Shown here piece by piece: positions 1 to 5,096 of a stretch of 5,096 nt of DNA. This stretch comes from Puniceicoccales bacterium (GTDB lineage Bacteria > Verrucomicrobiota > Verrucomicrobiia > Opitutales > JAIRKQ01), in NCBI GenBank assembly GCA_031266155.1, contig JAISBO010000083.1:1-5096 (forward strand), written 5' to 3'. Made by a program: the position numbers and the translations under genes. A model generated the notes under the pieces. That model did not search any database. It saw only the letters and a list, made by a program, of their open reading frames with translations, and had not been told where the DNA came from. Position 1 is the first letter of the stretch; each line of letters begins with the position of its first letter.

Positions 1-59
1 TGAATGGTATGAAGTTTTATGGGAAAATTGAAGGTAATAATTTGATTTTGGAAGATTAA
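1..59 (+). CDS. 3' end of an upstream gene (partial), possibly the N-terminal half of a split SctQ
   Basis: The third forward frame is open from the window edge to a TAA at 57-59 and encodes NGMKFYGKIEGNNLILED as its last residues. The other two frames stop within about 30 bases. The alternation of a short basic/aromatic strand, a glycine turn and a closing hydrophobic strand (KFYGKIEG then NLILED) resembles the end of a SpoA-type beta fold. The next gene is a SpoA protein that lacks the usual SctQ N-terminal half. I therefore infer that this may be the first part of a split C-ring protein, as in HrcQa/HrcQb of Pseudomonas syringae. Eighteen residues cannot prove this, and another T3SS gene such as sctP or sctL is possible. 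It is 33 bases from the next start and presumably in the same operon. Confidence 0.45.
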   Translation, partial: NGMKFYGKIEGNNLILED

Positions 60-79
60 TTTTATTGAAACTTAAGAGA

Positions 80-83
80 GGAG
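80..83 (+). promoter_or_regulatory. Ribosome binding site of the SpoA-domain gene
   Basis: GGAG, within the purine-rich stretch AAGAGAGGAGAG, lies 9 bases before the ATG at 93. This is good Shine-Dalgarno spacing and supports that start over the later in-frame ATG at 135. Confidence 0.7.
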
Positions 84-92
84 AGACCGGCG

Positions 93-881
93 ATGTCAGA
101 TAACACAGAAAATGAATTGGAGAATGCCGACGAGATGGAGGGAAAGGCAGATTTTGACGACGCTTTGGGTAAGGACAATGATGGCGGAGATGACCATGGA
201 GCAGAAAAAGAAGAGGAAACGGAAGATACTTTAGGTTCCGATGAGAATTCATCTGCGGCTCCATCCGACGGAGCTTCCGATGAATCATCGGAAAATGCGA
301 AACAAGAAGATTTGCCAAGTAATCTAGTATCCGAAGATGCTACTGAGCAAGAAAAAGAGAATGCAGATTTTAACAACGTTTCGGGTGAAAATGGAGAAAC
401 AGAAAATAATGGGGAGGATCCGTCTACGACTCCATTAGACGAAGCATCCGACGACAGAAAGCAGGAAGGTTCAGAGCCAGATAACCCAAAGGCTGAAGAT
501 GTTGCCGAGTCCCATGTGGAGGAGAAACCTGCCGAAGAGTTTACCAAAGAAGAACCGGCAGAACAATCCGCCGACGTCGTGGAGCAACCTGGGGAACAAG
601 ACTCGCAAGTCCCTGCCCCTTCCATTCCCCCCGAACAGATAAAAGTAAAGCGGGTAGAGAGAGAAGCGGTAGATTCTCTAATGCTCGATTTAACCTTTGA
701 AACCGTCAGGAAAACTATAACACTTGCAGAATTAAAGTCGATAAAGCCGGGATATACCTTTCTTTCTCAAAACCCCGTCAACTCACCTGTTGAAATAAGG
801 GCTAACGGTAAGCTTATTGGATATGGCAAATTGGTTAGTGTGGATGGCAATATTGGAGTTCAAATAACGGAGTTTATATAG
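93..881 (+). CDS. sctQ: SctQ/FliN-family type III secretion C-ring protein with long acidic N-terminus (HrcQb-like)
   Basis: A 262-residue protein in two parts. Residues 1 to about 185 are low complexity, rich in Glu, Asp, Ser, Asn, Ala and Pro, and probably disordered; the first Tyr appears only near the C-terminus, and the protein has no Cys or Trp. Residues 192-262 form a SpoA domain, starting at AVDSLMLDL, continuing through TITLAELKSIKPGYTF and PVEIRANGKLIGYGKLV, and ending in GNIGVQITEFI, which matches the FliN/SctQ C-terminal pattern. Known family role: SpoA domains dimerise and build the cytoplasmic sorting platform (C-ring) that docks the export ATPase complex and effectors. A full SctQ usually has a folded N-terminal region and two SpoA domains; here only the last is present. 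The layout resembles HrcQb or FliN, but the acidic tail is unusually long. An imperfect internal duplication lies in the tail. The gene is followed one base later by sctR, which supports a T3SS rather than a flagellar role. The SpoA call is firm; the exact SctQ versus HrcQb naming is less so. Confidence 0.85.
   Translation: MSDNTENELENADEMEGKADFDDALGKDNDGGDDHGAEKEEETEDTLGSDENSSAAPSDGASDESSENAKQEDLPSNLVSEDATEQEKENADFNNVSGENGETENNGEDPSTTPLDEASDDRKQEGSEPDNPKAEDVAESHVEEKPAEEFTKEEPAEQSADVVEQPGEQDSQVPAPSIPPEQIKVKRVEREAVDSLMLDLTFETVRKTITLAELKSIKPGYTFLSQNPVNSPVEIRANGKLIGYGKLVSVDGNIGVQITEFI
147..458 (+). repeat. Imperfect internal duplication in the acidic N-terminal region
   Basis: Two blocks recur in the same order. 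Bases 147-170 (ADFDDALG) and 363-386 (ADFNNVSG) match at 20 of 24 positions. Bases 249-287 (SSAAPSDGASDES) and 420-458 (PSTTPLDEASDDR) are also similar, with a shared Pro-x-Asp-x-Ala-Ser-Asp core. The offsets are 216 and 171 bases, so one copy has gained or lost about 45 bases, a multiple of three. This looks like an old in-frame duplication of part of the tail, now diverged. Low-complexity composition inflates chance similarity, but the nucleotide match in the first block is better than composition alone suggests. Confidence 0.5.
869..872 (+). promoter_or_regulatory. Ribosome binding site of sctR, inside the preceding gene
   Basis: GGAG in the last codons of the SpoA gene lies 10 bases before the sctR ATG. 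With only one base between the TAG (879-881) and the ATG (883), translation of the two genes is probably coupled. Confidence 0.55.
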
Positions 882-882
882 C

Positions 883-1536
883 ATGACGGAGATATCATTA
901 AATCCAATAACGATAATCGTACTATTAATCGCGCTGTCGCTGGCACCATTTGCGATTTTGTTGATTTCGTCATTTGTAAAAATGGTTGTTGTTATGAACC
1001 TAGTTCGGAATGCATTGGGTGTTCAACAGGTACCTCCGAATATGGTACTCAATGGGTTAGCGATTATGCTAAGCATCTATGTGATGTTCCCTGTGGTCAA
1101 AGAAATAGGGGTTTTGGGGGCAAATATTCCACTGGAATTTGACTCATTGGAAAAGATAAAGGCCGTTGCCAATACCTTGCAAGCACCGATTCAAAAATTC
1201 TTGGACAAACATTCCAACCAAAAACATAAGGCATTTTTCCTGAAAACTGCTCGCAAACTATGGCCGCTGCAAGATGCAGAAAAATTGCAATCGGAAGATC
1301 TGATTGTCCTCATTCCCGCGTTTACGGTTACTGAGTTGACGGAAGCGTTTCAAATAGGATTTTTATTATACTTGCCTTTCATTGCCGTTGACCTCATCGT
1401 TTCCAACATTTTGCTTGCTCTCGGTATGATGATGGTGTCTCCAATGACCATTTCTCTGCCATTTAAATTAATGTTATTTGTGATAGTGGATGGATGGTCA
1501 CGACTAATTCACGGTCTAGTTCTGACATACCGATAG
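883..1536 (+). CDS. sctR: Type III secretion export-gate membrane protein SctR (YscR/HrcR/CdsR family)
   Basis: SctR, with SctS and SctT, forms the helical export gate at the centre of the T3SS inner-membrane apparatus, through which substrates enter the needle. The 217-residue length is typical of the family. Residues 9-29 are a hydrophobic segment, followed by SSFVKMVVVMNLVRNALG and QQVPPNMVLNGLA (48-60), a strong SctR signature; flagellar FliP has a different sequence here and is normally longer, with a signal peptide. A polar loop of about 60 residues (roughly 75-136) leads to the conserved C-terminal half: LIPAFTVTELTEAFQIGFL (143-161), the LLALGMMMVSPM block (177-188) and ISLPFKLMLFVIVDGW. 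No key block is missing, so it should be functional. It sits one base after the SpoA gene, which fits the T3SS order sctQ-sctR. Unusually, sctS does not follow; a convergent gene on the other strand begins after 81 bases. Confidence 0.96.
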   Translation: MTEISLNPITIIVLLIALSLAPFAILLISSFVKMVVVMNLVRNALGVQQVPPNMVLNGLAIMLSIYVMFPVVKEIGVLGANIPLEFDSLEKIKAVANTLQAPIQKFLDKHSNQKHKAFFLKTARKLWPLQDAEKLQSEDLIVLIPAFTVTELTEAFQIGFLLYLPFIAVDLIVSNILLALGMMMVSPMTISLPFKLMLFVIVDGWSRLIHGLVLTYR

Positions 1537-1617
1537 TGTCACGTAAAAATACTTCAATGATTTGAACCATTTTCGACAAAACGGATGGCTATGGTAAGAA
1601 ATCGAGGAGGTTTGCTG
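1537..1617. other. Convergent intergenic gap between sctR and lgt
   Basis: An 81-base spacer between two convergent genes, where a bidirectional terminator would be expected. The best pairing is ACCAT at 1566-1570 with ATGGT at 1591-1595, only 5 bp across a 20-base loop and without a T run, so I do not call a terminator. There is no open frame of note and no remnant of sctS. Confidence 0.5.
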
Positions 1618-2445
1618 TTATCGTTGTCGCATTGGGTGGCATGTTTTGAGCAGTAAAGCTATGCCAAATAACAGTAAAAAAACTGAATAGAATTGCCCGC
1701 GGGATATGGCAAGGATTAGTTGTGCATCGGGTTCACGAAAGAATTCCATGGAAATTCTAAAAACTGAGTATAATATTAAAAACTCTCCGCTGAGCTTCCC
1801 AGGAGTAATCTTTTCCCCGGTCCAGAAGCGGATTTGCACGTATATAAGCAATAGTAGTCCCTCGAGGGAAGCTTCGTAGAGCTGGGAAGGGTGCCGAGCG
1901 GGAATTGCAGAAAGACGCAATGGAGAGTAGCCACTTTGCGGAAAGATTACTGCCCACTTGACATTTGTGATTTTACCGTAGAGTTCCCCGTTGATAAAAT
2001 TTGCGATGCGACCAAGTAAAAAACCGAAAGGTGCAATGGTTGAACAGATATCCGCGAGGGAGAACAAAGGCAGATTATTTTTTCTACAAAAAATAACCAT
2101 TGCGATAATAGTTCCAATAAACCCTCCGTGACTAGACATTCCACCATGCCAGATAGCGAAAATTTCCAATGGGTTATGAATAAATATGCTCGGACAATAT
2201 AGGAGCATGTATCCCATACGACCGCCGAACACTACACCTGCGATTACATAGCTTAGAAAAGATGTATTTTGTTCCCTCGACAGGGGGGATTTGCTTTTTT
2301 TGGAATAAAAATTTAGTGCAAAAAACATAAACCCGAACGTCAGCAAATAAAAAACGCCATACCAACGAATTCCTTCAATAAAACACCATTCGGGAAATTT
2401 AAAGGCAAAGGGGTTAATGCTATGAATGTAGTATCCCAGAATCAT
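1618..2445 (-). CDS. lgt: Prolipoprotein diacylglyceryl transferase (Lgt)
   Basis: Lgt transfers a diacylglyceryl group from phosphatidylglycerol to the lipobox cysteine of prolipoproteins, the first step of lipoprotein maturation in the inner membrane. The protein has 275 residues, a normal length, and several membrane segments. Visible motifs are RWYG near residue 27, GGRMGY (74-79), HGGMSSHGG (100-108, carrying the conserved His), the Lgt signature GRIANFINGELYG (145-157, with the conserved Arg, Asn and Glu), RHPSQLYE (184-191) and FREPD (236-240), followed by a SRGQ motif. All expected catalytic-region residues are present. The start is the ATG at 2443-2445, which overlaps the TGA of the upstream MFS gene as ATGA. 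An AGGA (2456-2459 on the complementary strand) lies 10 bases upstream, so the two are probably translationally coupled. It is the last gene of the leftward run and converges on sctR. Confidence 0.96.
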   Translation of the reverse strand: MILGYYIHSINPFAFKFPEWCFIEGIRWYGVFYLLTFGFMFFALNFYSKKSKSPLSREQNTSFLSYVIAGVVFGGRMGYMLLYCPSIFIHNPLEIFAIWHGGMSSHGGFIGTIIAMVIFCRKNNLPLFSLADICSTIAPFGFLLGRIANFINGELYGKITNVKWAVIFPQSGYSPLRLSAIPARHPSQLYEASLEGLLLLIYVQIRFWTGEKITPGKLSGEFLILYSVFRISMEFFREPDAQLILAISRGQFYSVFLLLFGIALLLKTCHPMRQR

Positions 2446-3689
2446 TGTATGTTGTTCCTAGTAAATCGCGGATGTTTTCTAAGTGAAAAAAGCCCCAAGC
2501 TAGATATCAAGACGAAGGTTGAGCCCACATAGCTTATTTCTTGCAATGTTAGAAAATGGGATAGGCCATATCCCAGAAATGGTGCTAATAATCCCCTCAG
2601 CCCGACGATGGTAACATTTGTACTCATATAGACACTGAAATTTTCCTTGGGAGCGATCTTTGTTACCCACAGGCACCAAATTATTTCTCCGCCTCCCCAG
2701 GCAATTCCAGCAAATACGGACGCTAAAATGATAAGATTTCTTGATTTGCAGTGAAAAAATAGTAAAAATCCAAGAATCGCAAAGAGGTTGACCATTAGTT
2801 TGACGGTTATGAGTTTTGCCCTGTCGAAAAAATATCCCCATAGCAGTGAACTTAAAACTCTAAACGTATAGGGAATGGCCATGCAAGCAACCGTTTCGAA
2901 TATGTTGGAGGCGTTTATCCCATATGTGCTATTGATAAGAAATTCTGTACGCAGAGGGTTTAACATTTGAGTGGCAACCCCCGCAAATGACCACCAAAGC
3001 AATATCATGCCGAATAACTTATCTTGAAAAATGATCTTCAGGTTAGAAAATATAGATTTCCCCTTCCGTTGCGGCAAGATCCGGGATGGTATTTGGGCAA
3101 ACGACATCGCCGAGCCTACGGCTGACAGAGATACTACGAAAAGGATTAGTTTGTAATTTTGCAAATTGAAATCCATCAGCTTGCTACCAATGAGGGAAAA
3201 TATTATGGCGGACAAAGGGATGACCATCAGGACAAATGCCAGCCGACTGCCCCGTTCCTGGGGAGAATAATTTTGGCCATAGGCATCTTCTATCAAGGGT
3301 ACGGGTTGTTTGAAAATCATGGTGGCCAGCACCATCAAGATTAGAAATACCGCGAGGGACTTTACGAAAATTGAAGCAAAAATAAGCAGTGCAAGGGTAA
3401 GCATATACCTTTTACAAAAGTCCATGGTGGTTAATCCTGTCTGTTTGCTCGCAAAAGCCTGAGTAATAGTGGTGATAAAGTATCCAACAAAACCAGCGGA
3501 AACCAAAAATGATTTGGCTATTTTTGATGCATGAAAAATCCGAATAGCAATTACCAGTGCAAGGTTTTTAAACAGTGCCTCTATTATTCCTCCACAAAAA
3601 CAGCGGCAACTGTCGAACAAAAACGTTTTCCTTGCCGTTTCAGTTTTTGAGAAATTTTCAAACATGGCACCAAGAATGGCTAAAGTCAT
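2442..3689 (-). CDS. Major facilitator superfamily (MFS) transporter, substrate unknown
   Basis: A 415-residue hydrophobic protein with about 12 predicted membrane helices, as is usual for MFS permeases. The first half contains FKQPVPLIEDAYGQNYSPQE (127-146) leading into RGSRLA, a cytoplasmic-loop motif. The second half contains WGYFFDRAKL (284-293), matching the MFS motif A position after helix 8 (G-x-x-x-D-R). The N-terminal TARKTFLFDSCRCFCGGIIE (18-37) resembles a PVC-group MFS subfamily with unassigned substrate, from memory. No substrate can be given from the sequence. It lies between dxr (23-base gap) and lgt (ATGA overlap), so it is co-transcribed with envelope-precursor genes, which is only a weak hint of function. 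Neither the ATG at 3687-3689 nor the in-frame ATG at 3663-3665 (MFENFSK) has a clear Shine-Dalgarno, so the start could be either. Translation may depend on read-on from dxr. Confidence 0.85.
   Translation of the reverse strand: MTLAILGAMFENFSKTETARKTFLFDSCRCFCGGIIEALFKNLALVIAIRIFHASKIAKSFLVSAGFVGYFITTITQAFASKQTGLTTMDFCKRYMLTLALLIFASIFVKSLAVFLILMVLATMIFKQPVPLIEDAYGQNYSPQERGSRLAFVLMVIPLSAIIFSLIGSKLMDFNLQNYKLILFVVSLSAVGSAMSFAQIPSRILPQRKGKSIFSNLKIIFQDKLFGMILLWWSFAGVATQMLNPLRTEFLINSTYGINASNIFETVACMAIPYTFRVLSSLLWGYFFDRAKLITVKLMVNLFAILGFLLFFHCKSRNLIILASVFAGIAWGGGEIIWCLWVTKIAPKENFSVYMSTNVTIVGLRGLLAPFLGYGLSHFLTLQEISYVGSTFVLISSLGLFSLRKHPRFTRNNIQ
2456..2459 (-). promoter_or_regulatory. Ribosome binding site of lgt, inside the MFS gene
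   Basis: AGGA on the minus strand lies 10 bases before the lgt ATG, within the last codons of the MFS gene. It supports the start that overlaps the MFS stop codon. Confidence 0.5.
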
Positions 3690-3712
3690 CGAATTGCAAG
3701 CATAGACGATAA

Positions 3713-4870
3713 TTAGTTGAGCCCATTGATGATGACTTTAGCAGTCCTGCGTGCTTTTATAACAGATTCTTCACAACTTTTAAGGGATGTCATGGGTTCT
3801 CCGGAATAGATATCCAATGTCCTAGCCACTATTTCGCTGATTTGTGTAAATTTTATCCCGTGATTTAGAAATTCATCGACGGCTACTTCGTTGGCCGCTT
3901 GGAAAACGGCACAGGCATTGTTATCTGCTTGTAAACATTGGTGAATGATAGCCAGGTAGGGAAATTTTGTAGCGTCTGGGGCAAAGAAATTTAACCCGCC
4001 TTGTTCGGCAAAATTGATACTCGGCTTTGCTAGCCGTTCCCTCTCCGGAAAGAATAGGCAGTTTGCAATGGGATACTCCATGTTCGGTGGGCACATCTGA
4101 GCGACTATGGATCCATCACAGAACTTTACCATTGAATGAATGATACTTTCGGGATGAATTATCACATCTATATGGTCCCCGGGGACGTCGAATAGCCATT
4201 TGGCTTCCACAATCTCCAGAGATTTGTTGGCCATCGTTGCTGAGTCAATGGTAATTTTCTTTCCCATGTTCCAAATCGGATGGCGAAGGGCTTGTTCGAC
4301 GCTGACGTTTTCCATCTCTCGCCGTGAAAAATTTTTAAATGGTCCCCCCGAAGCGGTTAGGATCAACCTATCAACAAAATCATTGTCGTTCCCCAGCAAA
4401 CATTGAAAAATGGCATTATGTTCACTGTCTACGGGCAATATTTGGACATTGTTTTTCTTGGCAGATTCCATGACAAATTTCCCAGCGGAGACGAGAATTT
4501 CCTTGCTGGCAAGAAGAAGAGTTTTTTTACTTTCAAGGGCGGTCATGGTCGGCCTCAACCCCCCAATTCCGACCATTGCCATCAGCACGGCAGTCGCTTC
4601 GGGAAGCTTGGCGAGTTCACATATACCATCTTCACCTACAAAAAAACGTGTCCCCCGTTTAAACAGTGAGTCTTTTCCGGCAAAGGCGTGTTTGTCGAAA
4701 ATTCCAACATTCGGAACGCTAAATTCATGGGCTATTTGTGCTAGCTTTTCCACGCTGGTATTCGCTGCTATGCCAACCACATTGAAATGGTGGCGATTAC
4801 GCCTGATAACATTTAGCGTACTTGTTCCGACTGATCCCGTTGTCCCAAAGATTATTACATGACGAAACAT
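3713..4870 (-). CDS. dxr: 1-deoxy-D-xylulose 5-phosphate reductoisomerase (DXR, IspC)
   Basis: DXR converts 1-deoxy-D-xylulose 5-phosphate to 2-C-methyl-D-erythritol 4-phosphate using NADPH and a divalent metal. It is the committed step of the MEP isoprenoid pathway and acts in the cytosol. With the start chosen here the protein has 385 residues, close to the usual 380-400. Motifs in order: NADPH-binding GTTGSVG (9-15), LASKEILV (120-127), the metal and substrate motif VDSEHNAIFQ (147-156, carrying the metal-binding Asp and Glu), LTASGGPF (171-178), HPIWNMGKK through DSATMANKSLEIVEA (197-223, with the Asn-Lys-Ser-Leu-Glu block), HPESIIHSMV (239-248) and ANEVAV (326-331). Compared with Escherichia coli, SKE replaces NKE and HPES replaces HPQS; these look like lineage variants because all catalytic acids remain. 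I chose the ATG at 4868-4870 because AGGA lies 8 bases before it; the ATG at 4874-4876 would leave only 2 bases and add Met-Ser. First gene of the leftward run. Confidence 0.96.
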   Translation of the reverse strand: MFRHVIIFGTTGSVGTSTLNVIRRNRHHFNVVGIAANTSVEKLAQIAHEFSVPNVGIFDKHAFAGKDSLFKRGTRFFVGEDGICELAKLPEATAVLMAMVGIGGLRPTMTALESKKTLLLASKEILVSAGKFVMESAKKNNVQILPVDSEHNAIFQCLLGNDNDFVDRLILTASGGPFKNFSRREMENVSVEQALRHPIWNMGKKITIDSATMANKSLEIVEAKWLFDVPGDHIDVIIHPESIIHSMVKFCDGSIVAQMCPPNMEYPIANCLFFPERERLAKPSINFAEQGGLNFFAPDATKFPYLAIIHQCLQADNNACAVFQAANEVAVDEFLNHGIKFTQISEIVARTLDIYSGEPMTSLKSCEESVIKARRTAKVIINGLN

Positions 4871-4878
4871 GGACATAG

Positions 4879-4882
4879 TCCT
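4879..4882 (-). promoter_or_regulatory. Ribosome binding site of dxr that decides its start
   Basis: AGGA on the minus strand is 8 bases from the ATG at 4868-4870 but only 2 bases from the upstream in-frame ATG at 4874-4876. The inner ATG is therefore the better start. Confidence 0.6.
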
Positions 4883-4883
4883 G

Positions 4884-4917
4884 CAAAAATTTTAATTATT
4901 GCAATGGCAAATTTTTG
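4884..4917. repeat. Perfect 9-bp inverted repeat in the divergent dxr/ABC-gene spacer
   Basis: CAAAAATTT at 4884-4892 and its exact reverse complement AAATTTTTG at 4909-4917 are separated by 16 bases. They fill much of the short spacer between two divergent genes, where both promoters must lie. A regulator site or overlapping promoter region is possible. The arms are nearly all A and T, so chance occurrence is quite likely. No convincing -35/-10 pair with standard spacing was found on either strand. Confidence 0.4.
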
Positions 4918-4947
4918 TGAGACTGTTATTGGCCATGGTAACGAAAG

Positions 4948-5096
4948 ATGAAGATGAATTTTTGGGGAAAATGTCGTAATAATTTTTACAAAAGAGCTGG
5001 ATTTTTGAAGTATTTTAGTTTTTTGAAAGACTCAAAACTAAAATTTTTATTGGCGATTGTGGCGGGCATTCTGTATGGGGTTTCCAGTGGATTTTG
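4948..5096 (+). CDS. N-terminus of a probable MsbA-type ABC exporter (partial, runs off the window)
   Basis: An open frame from ATG 4948 to the window end gives 49 complete codons. It starts MKMNFWGKCRNNFYKRAGF, then FLKYFSFLKDSKLKFL, then a hydrophobic segment LLAIVAGILYGVSSGF. A basic, aromatic amphipathic start (Y-F-x-F-L-K) followed by the first membrane helix ending in YG-x-x-SGF is typical of the membrane domain of lipid or multidrug ABC half-transporters (MsbA family), especially in PVC bacteria as I recall them. The nucleotide-binding domain would be downstream and is not visible, so the family call is an inference. An in-frame TAA at 4939-4941 limits the start to 4948 or the ATG at 4954; no strong Shine-Dalgarno precedes either. 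It is transcribed divergently from dxr. A lipid A or phospholipid flippase role would fit the envelope theme of the neighbours, but this is unproven. Confidence 0.6.
   Translation, partial: MKMNFWGKCRNNFYKRAGFLKYFSFLKDSKLKFLLAIVAGILYGVSSGF
5012..5044 (+). repeat. Perfect 11-bp inverted repeat followed by a T run in the start of the ABC gene
   Basis: ATTTTAGTTTT (5012-5022) pairs exactly with AAAACTAAAAT (5034-5044) around an 11-base loop, and five T residues in a row end at 5048. The shape is that of a small intrinsic terminator or attenuator, but the stem has one G-C pair out of eleven, so it would be weak. It lies in codons about 22-33, which encode a Phe/Lys/Leu/Ser-rich stretch that could produce such a repeat by chance. 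Confidence 0.4.

Noticed and set aside
62..625. A 187-codon open frame on the minus strand opposite the acidic N-terminal region
   Set aside because: It is Ser/Phe-rich because it is the complement of Glu/Asp/Ser-rich codons in the SpoA gene. It has no recognisable domain, and the plus-strand frame has a good ribosome binding site and a real SpoA domain in its continuation.
883..1536. Flagellar FliP instead of SctR
   Set aside because: The QQVPPNMVLNGLA block, the short length and the lack of a signal peptide fit SctR better than FliP.
1566..1595. ACCAT/ATGGT pairing as a bidirectional terminator between sctR and lgt
   Set aside because: Only 5 bp across a 20-base loop, with no T run on either side.
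1605..1614. A perfect AGGAGG in the sctR/lgt gap that might precede a small plus-strand gene
   Set aside because: The only nearby candidates are TTG codons: 1612-1614 is one base away, and 1624-1626 opens a frame that stops after ten codons. The nearest ATG is more than 25 bases away, and lgt covers the opposite strand. Likely chance.
4410..4862. A 150-codon plus-strand open frame opposite dxr
   Set aside because: It lies entirely antisense to a clearly conserved dxr and shows no family signature; shadow frame.
4935..4979. ATG at 4935 as an alternative start in the divergent spacer
   Set aside because: It is in another frame and reaches a stop after 14 codons; the ABC-like frame starts at 4948.

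Overview
The window is ordinary, densely packed bacterial chromosome with moderate to low GC. The combination of genes suggests a PVC-superphylum bacterium, most likely a Verrucomicrobiota/Opitutae-type or Chlamydiota-related lineage that carries a type III secretion system (T3SS). That placement is an inference from remembered family resemblance: the DXR variants (SKE and HPES motifs), the MFS subfamily and the opening of the ABC transporter. No search was run.

Left part, + strand (1-1536): the tail of a T3SS gene cluster. The last 18 codons of an upstream gene (possibly the first half of a split sctQ) are followed by a 262-codon gene. This gene has a long, acidic, disordered-looking N-terminus joined to a C-terminal SpoA (FliN/SctQ) domain. 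One base after its stop comes a complete, well-conserved sctR, an inner-membrane export-gate subunit. The cluster ends there in this window: sctS, sctT and sctU do not follow.

Middle part, - strand (1618-4876): a compact three-gene run transcribed leftward as dxr, then an MFS transporter, then lgt. It covers the MEP isoprenoid pathway step DXR, an unassigned 12-helix permease and prolipoprotein diacylglyceryl transferase. The MFS stop and the lgt start overlap by an ATGA, and dxr is 23 bases from the MFS gene, so this is probably one operon. It converges on sctR across an 81-base gap with no convincing terminator.

Right edge, + strand (4948-5096): a divergently transcribed gene starts about 75 bases from dxr. 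Only its first 49 codons are visible; they look like the N-terminus of an MsbA-type ABC exporter. The divergent spacer has a perfect 9-bp inverted repeat, and the first codons of the ABC gene contain a perfect 11-bp inverted repeat followed by a T run.

Nothing here is clearly a new system. The most unusual item is the acidic, internally duplicated extension on the SpoA protein, together with evidence that the C-ring protein may be encoded as two genes. No RNA genes, mobile elements, CRISPR arrays or attachment sites were seen.
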